Below, in pieces: positions 27,301 to 36,309 of a DNA stretch of 64,000 nt (positions within the stretch are counted from its first letter, which is position 1; every line of letters starts with the position of its first letter). Made by a program: the position numbers and the translations under genes. Source of the DNA: Bordetella flabilis (GTDB taxonomy: Bacteria > Pseudomonadota > Gammaproteobacteria > Burkholderiales > Burkholderiaceae_B); assembly GCF_001676725.1 (NCBI RefSeq), contig NZ_CP016172.1:5456001-5520000 (forward strand). The letters run 5' to 3'. The notes beneath the pieces were generated by a model that was not told the origin of the DNA, did no database searches, and saw nothing but the letters and a program-made list of their open reading frames with translations.

Positions 27301-28269
27301 ATGCTACTCGCACACGTAAGGCGCTCGATCGCCTTGGGCATGGTCGTCGCGCTTGCCGCCGTGAATGCCCAGGCGGCGGATTCGTCCAGTCCCATCCGGC
27401 TCATCGTGCCTACACCACCGGGATCCGCCTCCGACGCCCTGGCGCGCGCCATGGCCCTGCCCTGGGGGAAAGCCAGCGGACGCGCCGTCGTCGTGGAAAA
27501 CTTCGCGGGCGCGGGCACCACGATAGGCACGCGCCAGATCGCCCGTGCCCCCAAGGATGGCCTGACCCTGGGCGTCATCAGCTCCAATCACACGATCAAC
27601 CCGTGGCTGTACAAGCATTTGCCGTATGACCCCATCGCGGACTTCACGCCCATCGCCATGATAGGCAGCGTGCCCGCCATGCTGGTCGCCAACAATCGCG
27701 TCAGCGCCGATACGCCGGCCGAACTGGCGCAATTGTCGAAGTCGCTGCCCAAGCCCCTGGGCGAGGGGGTCGTGACCGGTACGGCCTACCACATGGCCAG
27801 CGAGATCTTCAAGGAACAGGCCGGCATGACCACCAACCCCATTCCCTACAAGGGGTCCTCACAAGTCATCAACGATTTGCTGGGAGGCTCCATAGACATT
27901 GCCTTCGTCGCGGCCCAGGCCGTCGCGCCGCTGGTCGCCGCGGGCAAACTGAAAGGCCTGGCGGTCACCACCCCCAAGCGCAGCGACATGGCGCCGCAGG
28001 TGCCGACCTTGCACGAAAGCGGGCTGCCCAAATACGACGCGGAAGTATGGCTGGCGATCGCCGGTCCCGGCGGCTTGAGCGCGGCGGACATCGCCGCCCG
28101 GCGCGGGGAAATCGAAACCGCGCTGGGCGACCCGGAAATGCAGCGTGCCATGCGGCACCAGGGCATACAGCCTATCCGCATGGCGCAGCCTGATATCCAG
28201 CCTTTTGTGGCACAGGAGCTGGCGCGCAACCAGGCCGTGATACAGCGCGTGGGCATCACGGTTGACTGA
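27301..28269 (+). CDS. Bug-family (TctC-like) periplasmic solute receptor
   Basis: The 322-residue product is a tripartite-tricarboxylate-transporter type receptor. After a signal peptide (about residues 1-23, ending VNAQA) comes the typical IRLIVPTPPGSASDALARAMA loop, VVENFAGAGTTIGTRQIARAPKDG, GVISSNHTINPWLYKHLPYDPIADFTPIAMIGSVPAMLV and IPYKGSSQVINDLLGGSIDIAF. The ATG at 27301 follows AAGGGG. No TctA or TctB membrane genes are nearby, as is usual for the large Bug families of Bordetella-type bacteria. The M81 peptidase and LysR neighbours suggest a related substrate. Confidence 0.92.
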   Translation: MLLAHVRRSIALGMVVALAAVNAQAADSSSPIRLIVPTPPGSASDALARAMALPWGKASGRAVVVENFAGAGTTIGTRQIARAPKDGLTLGVISSNHTINPWLYKHLPYDPIADFTPIAMIGSVPAMLVANNRVSADTPAELAQLSKSLPKPLGEGVVTGTAYHMASEIFKEQAGMTTNPIPYKGSSQVINDLLGGSIDIAFVAAQAVAPLVAAGKLKGLAVTTPKRSDMAPQVPTLHESGLPKYDAEVWLAIAGPGGLSAADIAARRGEIETALGDPEMQRAMRHQGIQPIRMAQPDIQPFVAQELARNQAVIQRVGITVD

Positions 28270-28307
28270 CCCGGTTCGGTGAGCGGCGGCTTGTACTGCC
28301 GCGACGG

Positions 28308-29432
28308 TTATTTCATCGGCCGCTGGCGCCGCATCAAGGCGGTGGCCAGGTAGCAGTGGGCAAGGCGCCGATAGTGCCCCACCCGCCGCGCGCCCCGCGA
28401 CAAATGCCGCCACAGGCCGGCCTGGTGCAGGCGATGCGCCAGTTCGCGACGCAACCGCGGCTGCGTGATCCGGTCGCGCAGTAGTTTATCGAAGTAGCGA
28501 AACTCCACATGCGCATGGCGCAGCAAGGCCCGGTGCAAGGCGGCATTGCCCTTGGTCGCCAGCGCAACGTCGACGAGCGCTTTCATGATGTCAACGTAGC
28601 TATGCGCGCGCCGGCCCAGTGCCGCCTGCGATGGCGAATTGACGACGGAAGCCGGATTGGAGCGATAGCCGTACGCGGGATGCCGGTCGAAGCCGACGCG
28701 GCGGGCCGCCAAGGCGATCTGCAAGGTCCACAGAATGTCCTCGTGCAGCAGCTTCGGCGCGAAGCGCAGCCCATGCCGCTGGATCAGGGAGCGGCGGATG
28801 AATTGCAGCCACACGTAATGCGGCCATTCCTCGTGGTCGGAACAGCGCACGATCCAGTCCGGCCCGGACATGACGGCATCCCAGGGTTGCCGTCGCAGCA
28901 AGGGACCCTTGGTGGGCTGACCGGGATGATCCGTGAACCGGTACCCATTGCCGATCAGCACATCGAGCCGATGGGTCGTGGCGCGGCGCAGCCAATTGCG
29001 CAAGGTACCGGGCGATATCCAATCGTCCGCATCGGCGAAGGCGATCCATTCGCCCCGCGCCACCCGCAGTCCGGTATTGCGTGCGACCGACGGCCCCTGG
29101 TTGGGCTGGTCGATGACGACGAGCCGTGCGTCGTTGCGGGCGAGTTCCTCGAGCATAGACAGGCTGTCGTCGCTGGAACCATCGTTGACGGCAATCACCT
29201 CCAGCGCGACGTCGCGTTCGGCGAGCAGCGCGGCCAGCGTATCCGGAAGGAAGGAGGCGGAATTGTGCACGGGCATGATCACGCTGACCTGGACGGCCGG
29301 AAGGGGCCAGGGCGAACGCGACGCGACGGAGCCGTTGGTGGCGCCGCGCTGGCAATCATGGGCTGGAGGGTGGGACGAAAGTGGCAAGGACGGCAAGGGT
29401 AAACAGCGGCAGAGCATATGGCGTGGCCACAT
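28308..29432 (-). CDS. Glycosyltransferase family 2
   Basis: The 374-residue product carries a GT-A fold: VSVIMPVHNSASFLPDTLAALL (about 50-71), VIAVNDGSSDDSLSML, QPNQGPSVARNTGLRVARGEWIAFADADDW with the metal-binding DAD. A C-terminal part, KLLHEDILWTLQIALAARRVG, carries the HED motif seen in capsule and lipopolysaccharide glycosyltransferases. The first 48 residues are Pro/Ser/Cys-rich without family features, so the true start may lie further in. There is no membrane anchor. It stands alone, without other envelope-sugar genes, so the acceptor cannot be named. Confidence 0.82.
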   Translation of the reverse strand: MWPRHMLCRCLPLPSLPLSSHPPAHDCQRGATNGSVASRSPWPLPAVQVSVIMPVHNSASFLPDTLAALLAERDVALEVIAVNDGSSDDSLSMLEELARNDARLVVIDQPNQGPSVARNTGLRVARGEWIAFADADDWISPGTLRNWLRRATTHRLDVLIGNGYRFTDHPGQPTKGPLLRRQPWDAVMSGPDWIVRCSDHEEWPHYVWLQFIRRSLIQRHGLRFAPKLLHEDILWTLQIALAARRVGFDRHPAYGYRSNPASVVNSPSQAALGRRAHSYVDIMKALVDVALATKGNAALHRALLRHAHVEFRYFDKLLRDRITQPRLRRELAHRLHQAGLWRHLSRGARRVGHYRRLAHCYLATALMRRQRPMK

Positions 29433-29594
29433 GGCGGACCCATTATTCTAGCCTTGCGGCCGGCACGAAAGCGCCGCTATTCGGACCCCACGCGCATCGA
29501 CGCCGGCGCGTCATTCCACACCAGAGGTGCAACGCGGCTTCGCGCGCCGGCGGCTCGCATCCCGCGGGGCACGGGCACGTTCCCTGGCCTGCCG

Positions 29595-30218
29595 TCACAG
29601 CGCGCGCAGCAGTAGCCGCCAGGCCAGCAAGGCCATTACCAGCGCAATGCCGCCATCGAGCACACGCCAGGCGCGCGGATCGCGGAACAACGGCCCGAGC
29701 AGGCGCGCGCCGCCGCCCAGGGTCAGCAGCCACAGGACGCTGGCCGTCGTGACGCCTGCCGCGTACGCCACTGCGTCGTGGCCGAATGCCTGGGCCAGTG
29801 AGCCGATCAGGACGATGTCCAGCCAGAAGTGCGGATTGATGACGGTAAAGCCCAACGCGGCCAGCATGGCGCCGCGCCGCGTGGCGGCCCCGCCGGCGGG
29901 CGCCAGTGCGCTGGCCGCCGACCATGCGCGATACGCGGCCCGCACGGCATAGGCGCCCAGGAAAGCGGCACCGCAAGCTGCCAATGCCGGCATCGCCCAC
30001 GACACCTGGCCGGCCAGTGAACGCCATGCCAGCACGCTGCCGAATATGCAGATCGCATCGATGATGGCGCAGACCACCATGACGCTGCCGATGTGCACGC
30101 GCTGCAGGCCCTGGCGCAGGATGAAGGCGCTTTGCGCTCCGACCGCGGCGAACAGGCCCAGGCCCGTCGCCAGGCCGGAGGCCCAGGGCGCGAGGAGGGA
30201 GAAGGGAACCGTGTCCAT
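29595..30218 (-). CDS. argO: LysE/ArgO-family amino acid exporter
   Basis: The 207-residue inner-membrane protein has five to six hydrophobic segments and the family's characteristic GLGLFAAVGAQSAFILRQGLQRVHIGSVMVVCAIIDAICIFGSV and ALGFTVINPHFWLDIVLIGSLA. ArgO/LysE proteins export arginine or lysine. The gene diverges from an ArgP-type LysR regulator across 80 bases, the classic arrangement in which ArgP activates argO when arginine is high. The gene symbol rests on that pairing as well as on the sequence. Confidence 0.9.
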   Translation of the reverse strand: MDTVPFSLLAPWASGLATGLGLFAAVGAQSAFILRQGLQRVHIGSVMVVCAIIDAICIFGSVLAWRSLAGQVSWAMPALAACGAAFLGAYAVRAAYRAWSAASALAPAGGAATRRGAMLAALGFTVINPHFWLDIVLIGSLAQAFGHDAVAYAAGVTTASVLWLLTLGGGARLLGPLFRDPRAWRVLDGGIALVMALLAWRLLLRAL

Positions 30219-30298
30219 GATGAGGACGATTCTGGCTTGCCGAGGCTATAAAGAACAGCTAATGTTCCTAATCCATATTTAGCGGCGCTAATGAACCA

Positions 30299-31237
30299 AT
30301 GAACCTCGACCATGCGCAGTTGCGCGCCCTGGCCGCCGTGGTGCGCGAGGGCAGCTTCGAACGTGCAGCGGCCGTCCTGCATGTCACGCCGTCGGCGGTG
30401 TCCCAGCGTATCAAGGCCCTGGAAGACCGCGTTGGACGGCTGCTGGTGCAACGGACCACGCCGGTCGCGGCGACGCGCGACGGCCAGGTCCTGGTGCAGC
30501 TGGCCGAACAGGCGGCCCTGCTGGAACACGACGCACTGAACCGGCTCGGCGTGGCCGAGGAGGCCCCGCAGGCGACGCTGCCGGTCGCCGTCAACCACGA
30601 CAGCCTGGAAACCTGGTTCATGGATGCCGCGCTGCAGTTCGCCGCGCGCACACAGGCCACGCTGGACCTGCGCGCCGAGGACCAGGACCACACGGCGGAA
30701 CTGCTGCGCAGCGGAGCCGTCCTGGGCGCCGTGACCACGCTGGCCGAGCCCGTACAGGGCTGCCGCATCCATGCCTTGGGCAGCATGCGCTACGCCGCGA
30801 CATGCAGCCCGGAATTCCATCGCAGGCATTTCAAGGAGGGTGTCAGCGCGCAGGCCCTGGCCCACGCGCCCGTGCTGGTCTACAACCGGAAGGACGCCCT
30901 GCAGGGCCGCTTTGCCCGCCGCATCCTGCGCGGTGCGGCGTGGCAGCCGCCGGTCTGGTGGCTGCCTTCGGCGCGCGCCTTCGTACGTGCCTCCCTGGCG
31001 GGCCTGGGCTGGACGATGAACCCGCTGGCGCTCGTGCAGGATGACCTGGAGGCCGGCCGCCTGGTCCTGCTGCGTGCGCGGGCCTTCGAGGACACGCCGC
31101 TCTTCTGGCAACACTGGCGCGTCAACTCGGACACCATGTCGGCCCTGACCGACGCCGTGCTCGCGGCGGCGCGCGGACTGGTGCGCCGGCGTGCAGTGGC
31201 CGAGCCGGCCGGCGCCCGCGATCGTGGCCGTGCCTGA
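30299..31237 (+). CDS. argP: LysR-family regulator of the exporter gene, ArgP type
   Basis: The 312-residue product matches ArgP/IciA: LDHAQLRALAAVVREGSFERAAAVLHVTPSAVSQRIKALEDRVGRLLVQR (winged helix, residues 3-52), then TLPVAVNHDSLETWFMDAAL in the effector domain, a phrase typical of ArgP. It diverges from argO. The intergenic gap is AT-rich and contains GCTAATG at 30260 and 30288 and other short symmetric pieces suitable for a LysR regulator. The C-terminal 15 residues after ARGLV are Arg/Ala-rich. Confidence 0.92.
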   Translation: MNLDHAQLRALAAVVREGSFERAAAVLHVTPSAVSQRIKALEDRVGRLLVQRTTPVAATRDGQVLVQLAEQAALLEHDALNRLGVAEEAPQATLPVAVNHDSLETWFMDAALQFAARTQATLDLRAEDQDHTAELLRSGAVLGAVTTLAEPVQGCRIHALGSMRYAATCSPEFHRRHFKEGVSAQALAHAPVLVYNRKDALQGRFARRILRGAAWQPPVWWLPSARAFVRASLAGLGWTMNPLALVQDDLEAGRLVLLRARAFEDTPLFWQHWRVNSDTMSALTDAVLAAARGLVRRRAVAEPAGARDRGRA

Positions 31238-31376
31238 CCCTCCCGGCCGTCCGGAGCCGGGCCGCCTCGCCGGCCAGCAGCATCGGCGTACCGTACGACA
31301 ACAGCGCGGTCGTGAGGGACGCGCGCTTGGTCGGCGCCCGCCACGGGCCACATGGCCGATCCGGCTCCATGCCGGT

Positions 31377-32516
31377 TCAGCGTGACGACCCCTTCTTTTC
31401 CCCCCGCCGGCCGGGTCTGGATGGACTCGCGCCCGCCATGCCGGCTGGTGGCGCGGTGGTGCCGCGCACGATCAGGCTGAACGGCACGGGCGCCTGCCTG
31501 GCGGCCGGCTTGCCCTGCGCACTGGCCAGCAGGAAGTCCGCCGCGCGTTCACCGATTTCTTCCACGGACAACCTGACGGTGGTCAGCGGCGGGTGCAGGT
31601 GGGAGGCGAAGTCCACGTCGTTGATACCGGTGATGGACAATTGGCGGGGCACCTCGATGCCCAGGCTGCGCGCTTCGACCAGGGCTCCGAAGGCCAGCAT
31701 ATCCGTGCCGCACAGCACGGCGGTGGGCCGCGGCCCTTCGGTCATCAACATGCGCAGTGCGATCTGTCCGTCGATGATCTTGTGCGAGCGCTGGATCAGC
31801 TGCTGGCGCGGAGCGGGCAGGCCGCGCGCGGCCAGGGCGTCGCGGATACCGGCCAGGCGTCCCGCCGCACGGTCGCTTTCCGGCGATCGCTGGGCGATCA
31901 CGCCGAAGACCGTATGGCCCAGGTCGAGCAGGTAATTGGCGATGGTGCGGCCAATTTCCCGGTTGTCGAAGCCCACGCTGGGATGCCGTTCGTCGAGCAC
32001 CCAGGTGTTCACATAAGGAATGCGCTTGGCATCCAGTATCTGGTACGTCTCGGCGGCGTGCTGTGCGCCCACCAGCATCAGGCCGGCGATTCCGTGCGCG
32101 GCCAGCGCGCGCACCTGGCGCAGCTCTTCCTGCTGGTCGTAGTTGGAACTGGCCAGCAGCAGCGTATAGCCAGCTTCGGTCGCCCGGCGCTGCAGGGTCG
32201 CGACACCGACCGCGAAGGTCGCGTCCTCGAGCGTCGGCACGATGGCGCCGATGGCCGTGGCACGCTGTGACGCCAGCGCACGGGCCGCGGCGTGGGGTGT
32301 GTATCCCAGGCGATCGGCCACGCGGCGGACTTGATCGCGCAGATCCTCAGCCACTTTTTCGTTGCCGTTCAAGACGCGCGACACCGTGGCCACGGAGACG
32401 CCGGCCATCCTGGCGACGTCGCGCACCGTCACCGCGTTACCGCTGGGCCGCGGCTGCCTGACCTTGTCCTGGGAAACGCCAAGACGGGGCGCGGAATCTT
32501 TCTTTGCGGCATTCAT
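31377..32516 (-). CDS. LacI-family repressor of the sugar-acid operon
   Basis: The 379-residue product has a 28-residue polar N-terminal tail, the LacI headpiece VTVRDVARMAGVSVATVSRVLNGNEKVAEDLRDQVRRVADRLGYTPHAAARALAS (about 29-85), and a periplasmic-binding-protein-like effector core (GAIVPTLEDATFAVGVATLQRRATEAGYTLLLASSNYD, GFDNREIGRTIANYLLDLGH). This effector domain is of the GntR-repressor type that usually senses gluconate-like acids. It diverges from the catabolic operon at 32688, and a perfect operator palindrome lies between them. The start at 32516 (MNAAKKDS) was chosen because the longer frame would run through the operator and promoter. Confidence 0.92.
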   Translation of the reverse strand: MNAAKKDSAPRLGVSQDKVRQPRPSGNAVTVRDVARMAGVSVATVSRVLNGNEKVAEDLRDQVRRVADRLGYTPHAAARALASQRATAIGAIVPTLEDATFAVGVATLQRRATEAGYTLLLASSNYDQQEELRQVRALAAHGIAGLMLVGAQHAAETYQILDAKRIPYVNTWVLDERHPSVGFDNREIGRTIANYLLDLGHTVFGVIAQRSPESDRAAGRLAGIRDALAARGLPAPRQQLIQRSHKIIDGQIALRMLMTEGPRPTAVLCGTDMLAFGALVEARSLGIEVPRQLSITGINDVDFASHLHPPLTTVRLSVEEIGERAADFLLASAQGKPAARQAPVPFSLIVRGTTAPPAGMAGASPSRPGRRGEKKGSSR

Positions 32517-32595
32517 GCGGACGCGCCCGGCGAGTGTTCGGCCATGCGGGTTCCCGGATATGAGGAGCCGGTATTGTAGAAGCGAGCGCGTTTTG

Positions 32596-32624
32596 TTGAC
32601 GCCCGAAGCAAGTCTCCTTATAGT
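32596..32624 (+). promoter_or_regulatory. Sigma-70 promoter of the sugar-acid operon
   Basis: TTGACG at 32596-32601 and TATAGT at 32619-32624 are separated by exactly 17 bases, close to the consensus. Transcription would begin near 32631, inside the LacI-type operator and about 57 bases before the first gene. Confidence 0.7.
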
Positions 32625-32627
32625 GCC

Positions 32628-32643
32628 GAGAAACCGGTTTCTC
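32628..32643. promoter_or_regulatory. LacI/GntR-type operator
   Basis: GAGAAACCGGTTTCTC is a perfect 16-base palindrome with a central CG, the form recognised by LacI-family headpieces. It begins four bases after the -10 box and covers the expected transcription start, so a bound repressor would block the operon. The neighbouring divergent LacI gene is the natural partner. Confidence 0.8.
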
Positions 32644-32687
32644 AAAATAGAACCAGGGCGCCGGTGCCCACTCCAGGAGACAACATC

Positions 32688-33671
32688 ATGGCCCCCCTAC
32701 TCGCGCGACGCCTGCTGCGCGCCGTCCTGGCCGCGACCGCGCTGTGCTGCGGCGCGGCCGCCACGGCGCAGGGCTATCCGGATCGCCCCATACGCATGAT
32801 CGTCGGGTTCCCTCCCGGCGGCGGGGTGGACATCACCGCCCGGCTGCTGGCGGCCGGCATGACCAAGGTGCTGGGCCAGTCCATCGTGGTGGAAAACCGC
32901 TCGGGCGCGGCAGGCAATATCGCCACGGAATTCGTCGCCAAGGCCGCTCCGGATGGCTACACCATCCTGATGGGAAACACCGGGTCCCTGGCCATCAATC
33001 CTTCGTTGTATCCCAACGCCGCCTACGACACGCTGCGCGACTTCGCGCCGGTGGCATTGGTATCCACCGCCCCGCTGGCGCTGGTCGTACATCCCAGCGT
33101 GCCCGCGCGGACGCTGAAGGAGTTCATCGACATGGCGCGGCGCGATCCTGGAAAGCTGAGCTTCGGCACCGGCGGTTCCGGCAGCATCGCCCACCTGACC
33201 ATGGAACTGCTGATGATGCAGACGGGGGTCAGCATGCTGCACGTGCCCTACCGCGGCGGCACGCCGGCCATCAGCGACCTGGTCGCCGGGCAACTGCAGA
33301 TGGTGGTGGAAGGCGTCCCGCTCGTATCGCCGCTGGTGCTGGCCGGCAAGCTGCGCGCGCTGGCGGTGACTTCGGCGCACCGGTCTCCCGTGCTGCCCGA
33401 CGTGCCGACCGCCGTGGAAGCCGGCTATCCGGACTTCGTGGTCACGGCGTGGTACGGCATCGTGGCGCCCAAGGGAACGCCGGACACCGTCGTGCAGAAG
33501 CTGAACGCCGCCGCCAACCAGGCGCTGGCCGACCCCGACCTGCGCGCCAAACTGGCCCAGCAGGGCTCGGACCCGGCCGGCGGCACGCCAGGCGCCTTCG
33601 CCGACCACCTCGCCCGCGAACTGGCGCGCTGGGGCCAGGCGGTGAAGACTTCCGGCGCCAAGGTGCAATAG
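32688..33671 (+). CDS. Bug-family (TctC-like) periplasmic solute receptor
   Basis: The 327-residue product is a tripartite-tricarboxylate-type receptor and the first gene of the LacI-controlled operon. The signal peptide is residues 1-28 (MAPLLARRLLRAVLAATALCCGAAATAQ), followed by YPDRPIRMIVGFPPGGGVDITARLLAAGM, IVVENRSGAAGNIATEFVAKAAPDGYTIL and VPYRGGTPAISDLVAGQLQMV. AGGAGA precedes the ATG. The operon also encodes an MFS carrier but no TctAB, so this receptor must share a membrane partner encoded elsewhere or serve in sensing. Confidence 0.93.
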   Translation: MAPLLARRLLRAVLAATALCCGAAATAQGYPDRPIRMIVGFPPGGGVDITARLLAAGMTKVLGQSIVVENRSGAAGNIATEFVAKAAPDGYTILMGNTGSLAINPSLYPNAAYDTLRDFAPVALVSTAPLALVVHPSVPARTLKEFIDMARRDPGKLSFGTGGSGSIAHLTMELLMMQTGVSMLHVPYRGGTPAISDLVAGQLQMVVEGVPLVSPLVLAGKLRALAVTSAHRSPVLPDVPTAVEAGYPDFVVTAWYGIVAPKGTPDTVVQKLNAAANQALADPDLRAKLAQQGSDPAGGTPGAFADHLARELARWGQAVKTSGAKVQ

Positions 33672-33719
33672 GTCCGGCGGCCGCCCGACACCGGCCTTCC
33701 TCGTCACCAGGAGATTGTT

Positions 33720-35432
33720 TTGTCGAACACGCCCAAGCACGGCCTGGCCAAGGGCCTGACCAACTACGGCGACACCGATTTCTCGCTGTACCTGCGCCGC
33801 ACGTTTACGGCCGCCATGGGATATTCGAACGAGATGATGGCCAGGCCGGTCGTCGGCATCGCACAGTCCGCCAGCGGTTTCAATCCCTGCCATCGCACCT
33901 TTCCGGAACTGGTGGAGGCGGTCAAGCGCGGGGTGCTGGCGGCGGGCGGCCTGCCGCTGGACTTTCCCACCATTTCGCTGGGCGAGGCGTTCGTCAGCCC
34001 CACCAGCATGAAGTTCCGCAATCTGATGTCCATGGACGTGGAGGAGATGATCCGCGCGCAACCCATGGACGCGGTCGTGCTGCTGGGCGGTTGCGACAAG
34101 ACCGTGCCGGCACAGCTGATGGGCGCGGCGTCCGCCGACCTTCCTGCCGTGCAATTGGTACCGGGGCCCATGCTGCCCATGCCGTTCCAGGGCGAACGCC
34201 TGGGCGCCTGCACGGATTGCCGGCGCTTCTGGGGCAAATACCGCGCCAACGAAATCAGCACGGACCAGATCGAGGAAATACAGACCAAGCTGGCCACGAC
34301 CGCCGGCACCTGTGGCGTGATGGGCACCGCGAGCACCATGGCCGCCATCACTGAAACCCTGGGCATGTCGCTGCCCGGCACCGCGGCGATACCCGCCGTG
34401 CATGCGGACCGGCTCAGGGCAGCCGAAGCCACCGGCCGGCAGGCCGTGGCGCTGGCGCGCCAGCCCATCCGGCCCAGCCAGGTCATCACCGCCGCATCGG
34501 TGGAGAACGCGCTGCGCGTGCTGCTGGCGCTGGGCGGGTCGACCAATGCGCTGATCCATCTGACCGCCATCGCCGGCCGCGTGGGTGTCCCGGTGTCGCT
34601 GGAGCGCCTGAACACGCTGTCCGATACGACACCGGTACTGGTGGACCTGAAGCCCACCGGCCAGCACTACATGTCGGATCTGTATGCCGCGGGCGGCGTG
34701 GGCGCGGTACTGCGCGAGCTCAAGCCCTTGCTGCACCTGGACTGCATGACGGTCACCGGCCAGACGCTCGGAGAGCGGCTTGCCGCCAATGCCCCCTGGG
34801 TCGACCGCGCCGTGATCCGCAGCCGTGAGCAGCCCTACCAGCCACAAGGCGGCCTGGCCGCCCTGTTCGGCTCGCTGGCGCCCAAGGGCGCCATCATCAA
34901 GCGGTCGGCGGCCGATCCGCGCCTGTTCGAGCGCGAAGGGCGGGCGGTGGTGTTCCGCTCGCTCGACGACCTGGCGGCCCGCATCGACGATCCCGCGCTG
35001 GACGTCACGGCGGACGACTTCCTGGTGCTGCAGAACGCCGGACCGACCAGCCAGTCCGGCATGCCCGAAGCCGGCTACCTGCCCGTGCCGGCCAAGCTGG
35101 CGCGCGCAGGCGTCAAGGACATGGTCCGCATCTCGGATGCGCGCATGAGCGGCACGGCCTTCGGCACGGTGGTGCTGCACGTTTCGCCCGAGGCCGCGAT
35201 AGGCGGTCCGCTGGGGCAGGTGCGCGACGGCGACCGCATACGGCTGTCGGTACGTGACCGGCGCCTCGACCTGCTGGTGGACGAAAGCGAACTGGCCGCC
35301 CGGCGCGCGGCCCTACCGGCGCGCACGGCCCTGCCGACCCGCGGCTACGACAGGCTGTACGCGCAAGCCACCTTGCAGGCGGAGGCGGGCTGCGACTTCG
35401 ATTTCCTGCGGCAGCAGGGGCCGGACACCTGA
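33720..35432 (+). CDS. IlvD/Edd-family sugar-acid dehydratase
   Basis: The 570-residue product belongs to the Fe-S dehydratase family of dihydroxy-acid and sugar-acid dehydratases, which remove water to give 2-keto-3-deoxy acids. Likely cluster ligands are Cys57 (ASGFNPCHRTF), Cys125 (LLGGCDKTVPAQLMGA) and Cys198 (TTAGTCGVMGTASTMA); ACTDCRRFWGKY adds two further Cys at 164 and 167. Length and the DPCH-like first motif favour the pentonate/arabinonate dehydratase branch over IlvD itself. The start is a TTG at 33720 with AGGAG nine bases before it. Gene context (lactonase-like hydrolase, RraA-like protein) supports a role in sugar-acid breakdown. Confidence 0.88.
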   Translation: MSNTPKHGLAKGLTNYGDTDFSLYLRRTFTAAMGYSNEMMARPVVGIAQSASGFNPCHRTFPELVEAVKRGVLAAGGLPLDFPTISLGEAFVSPTSMKFRNLMSMDVEEMIRAQPMDAVVLLGGCDKTVPAQLMGAASADLPAVQLVPGPMLPMPFQGERLGACTDCRRFWGKYRANEISTDQIEEIQTKLATTAGTCGVMGTASTMAAITETLGMSLPGTAAIPAVHADRLRAAEATGRQAVALARQPIRPSQVITAASVENALRVLLALGGSTNALIHLTAIAGRVGVPVSLERLNTLSDTTPVLVDLKPTGQHYMSDLYAAGGVGAVLRELKPLLHLDCMTVTGQTLGERLAANAPWVDRAVIRSREQPYQPQGGLAALFGSLAPKGAIIKRSAADPRLFEREGRAVVFRSLDDLAARIDDPALDVTADDFLVLQNAGPTSQSGMPEAGYLPVPAKLARAGVKDMVRISDARMSGTAFGTVVLHVSPEAAIGGPLGQVRDGDRIRLSVRDRRLDLLVDESELAARRAALPARTALPTRGYDRLYAQATLQAEAGCDFDFLRQQGPDT

Positions 35433-35554
35433 ACTGCCGGCCGCGAGAGACGATGGCGCGGCCCCGCGCCGCGCACGTTGACCCGCGGTTTCGACCGCGG
35501 CACCTGGTTCACCCCGCGGCTTCGGCCGCGCCTTCATGCCGGATGGCCACGCCC

Positions 35555-36259
35555 ATGACAGACGACGCCCGCATTATCGACATCCTTGCGGCCGTATCCA
35601 CGGCCACCATCACGACAATCCTGCTCAAGAAGGGATTGCGCAACGTGTGGCTGCGCGGAACGCGCCCGCTGGACGCGAACCAGCCGCGCCAGGTGGGACG
35701 CGCCTTCACCCTGCGCTTCGTGCCGGCGCGCGAGGACCTTGCCACCCCGGCCTCGTGGTCGTCGCCGCGCTCGACACGCGCGGCCGTGGAGGCCATGACG
35801 CCGGGCAGCATCGTGGTCGTGGACGCGATGGGAACGACGGACGCCGGCATCTTCGGCGATATCCTTTGCGCCCGCATGGCGCGCCGCGGCATCAAGGCGC
35901 TGGTCACCGACGGCGCCGTGCGCGACATCGCGGGCGTGCGCGCCAGCGGCCTGTCGGTGTGGGCGCAAGGCACCGCCGCGCCACCCGCGGTGGCCAGCCT
36001 GACCTTCGTGAATTGGCAGGAACCCATCGGCTGCGGCGGCGTGGCGGTCTTCCCGGGCGACATGATCGTCGCCGACGATGACGGCGCGGTGCTGATTCCC
36101 GACGCCTGCCTCGAAGACGTCATCAGCGCCGCGCCGGCGCAGGAACGCCTGGAGAACTGGATCATGCGCGAAGTCGAGCAAGGCGCCGCGCTACCCGGCC
36201 TGTATCCGCCGAATGCGGAGAACCAGGCGCGTTACGACAGCTGGAAGCCGAAGCCATAA
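35555..36259 (+). CDS. RraA-like protein, probable aldolase of the HMG/CHA type
   Basis: The roughly 234-residue product has the RraA/MenG-like fold: ILAAVSTATITTILLKKGLRNVWLRGTRPL, PGSIVVVDAMGTTDAGIFGDILCARMARRGIKALVTDGAVRDIAGVRASGLSVWAQG and PGDMIVADDDGAVLIPDACLEDVI. The GDILCARMARRG and DGAVRD stretches carry residues that bind the metal and substrate in 4-hydroxy-4-methyl-2-oxoglutarate aldolases of this fold. In an operon with a sugar-acid dehydratase it may cleave or decarboxylate a keto acid. The ATG at 35555 is preferred; 35543 is in frame and upstream sequence is unlike the family. No strong ribosome site is seen for either. Confidence 0.8.
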   Translation: MTDDARIIDILAAVSTATITTILLKKGLRNVWLRGTRPLDANQPRQVGRAFTLRFVPAREDLATPASWSSPRSTRAAVEAMTPGSIVVVDAMGTTDAGIFGDILCARMARRGIKALVTDGAVRDIAGVRASGLSVWAQGTAAPPAVASLTFVNWQEPIGCGGVAVFPGDMIVADDDGAVLIPDACLEDVISAAPAQERLENWIMREVEQGAALPGLYPPNAENQARYDSWKPKP

Positions 36260-36309
36260 CAGCGCGCAAAGCGCGACCATCGGGCGCATGCGCCCAAGGA
36301 GACAAGACG

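Noticed and set aside
32697-35180. 827-codon minus-strand frame opposite the Bug and dehydratase genes
   Set aside because: It is an antisense shadow with no recognisable domain; the sense genes have ribosome sites and catalytic motifs.
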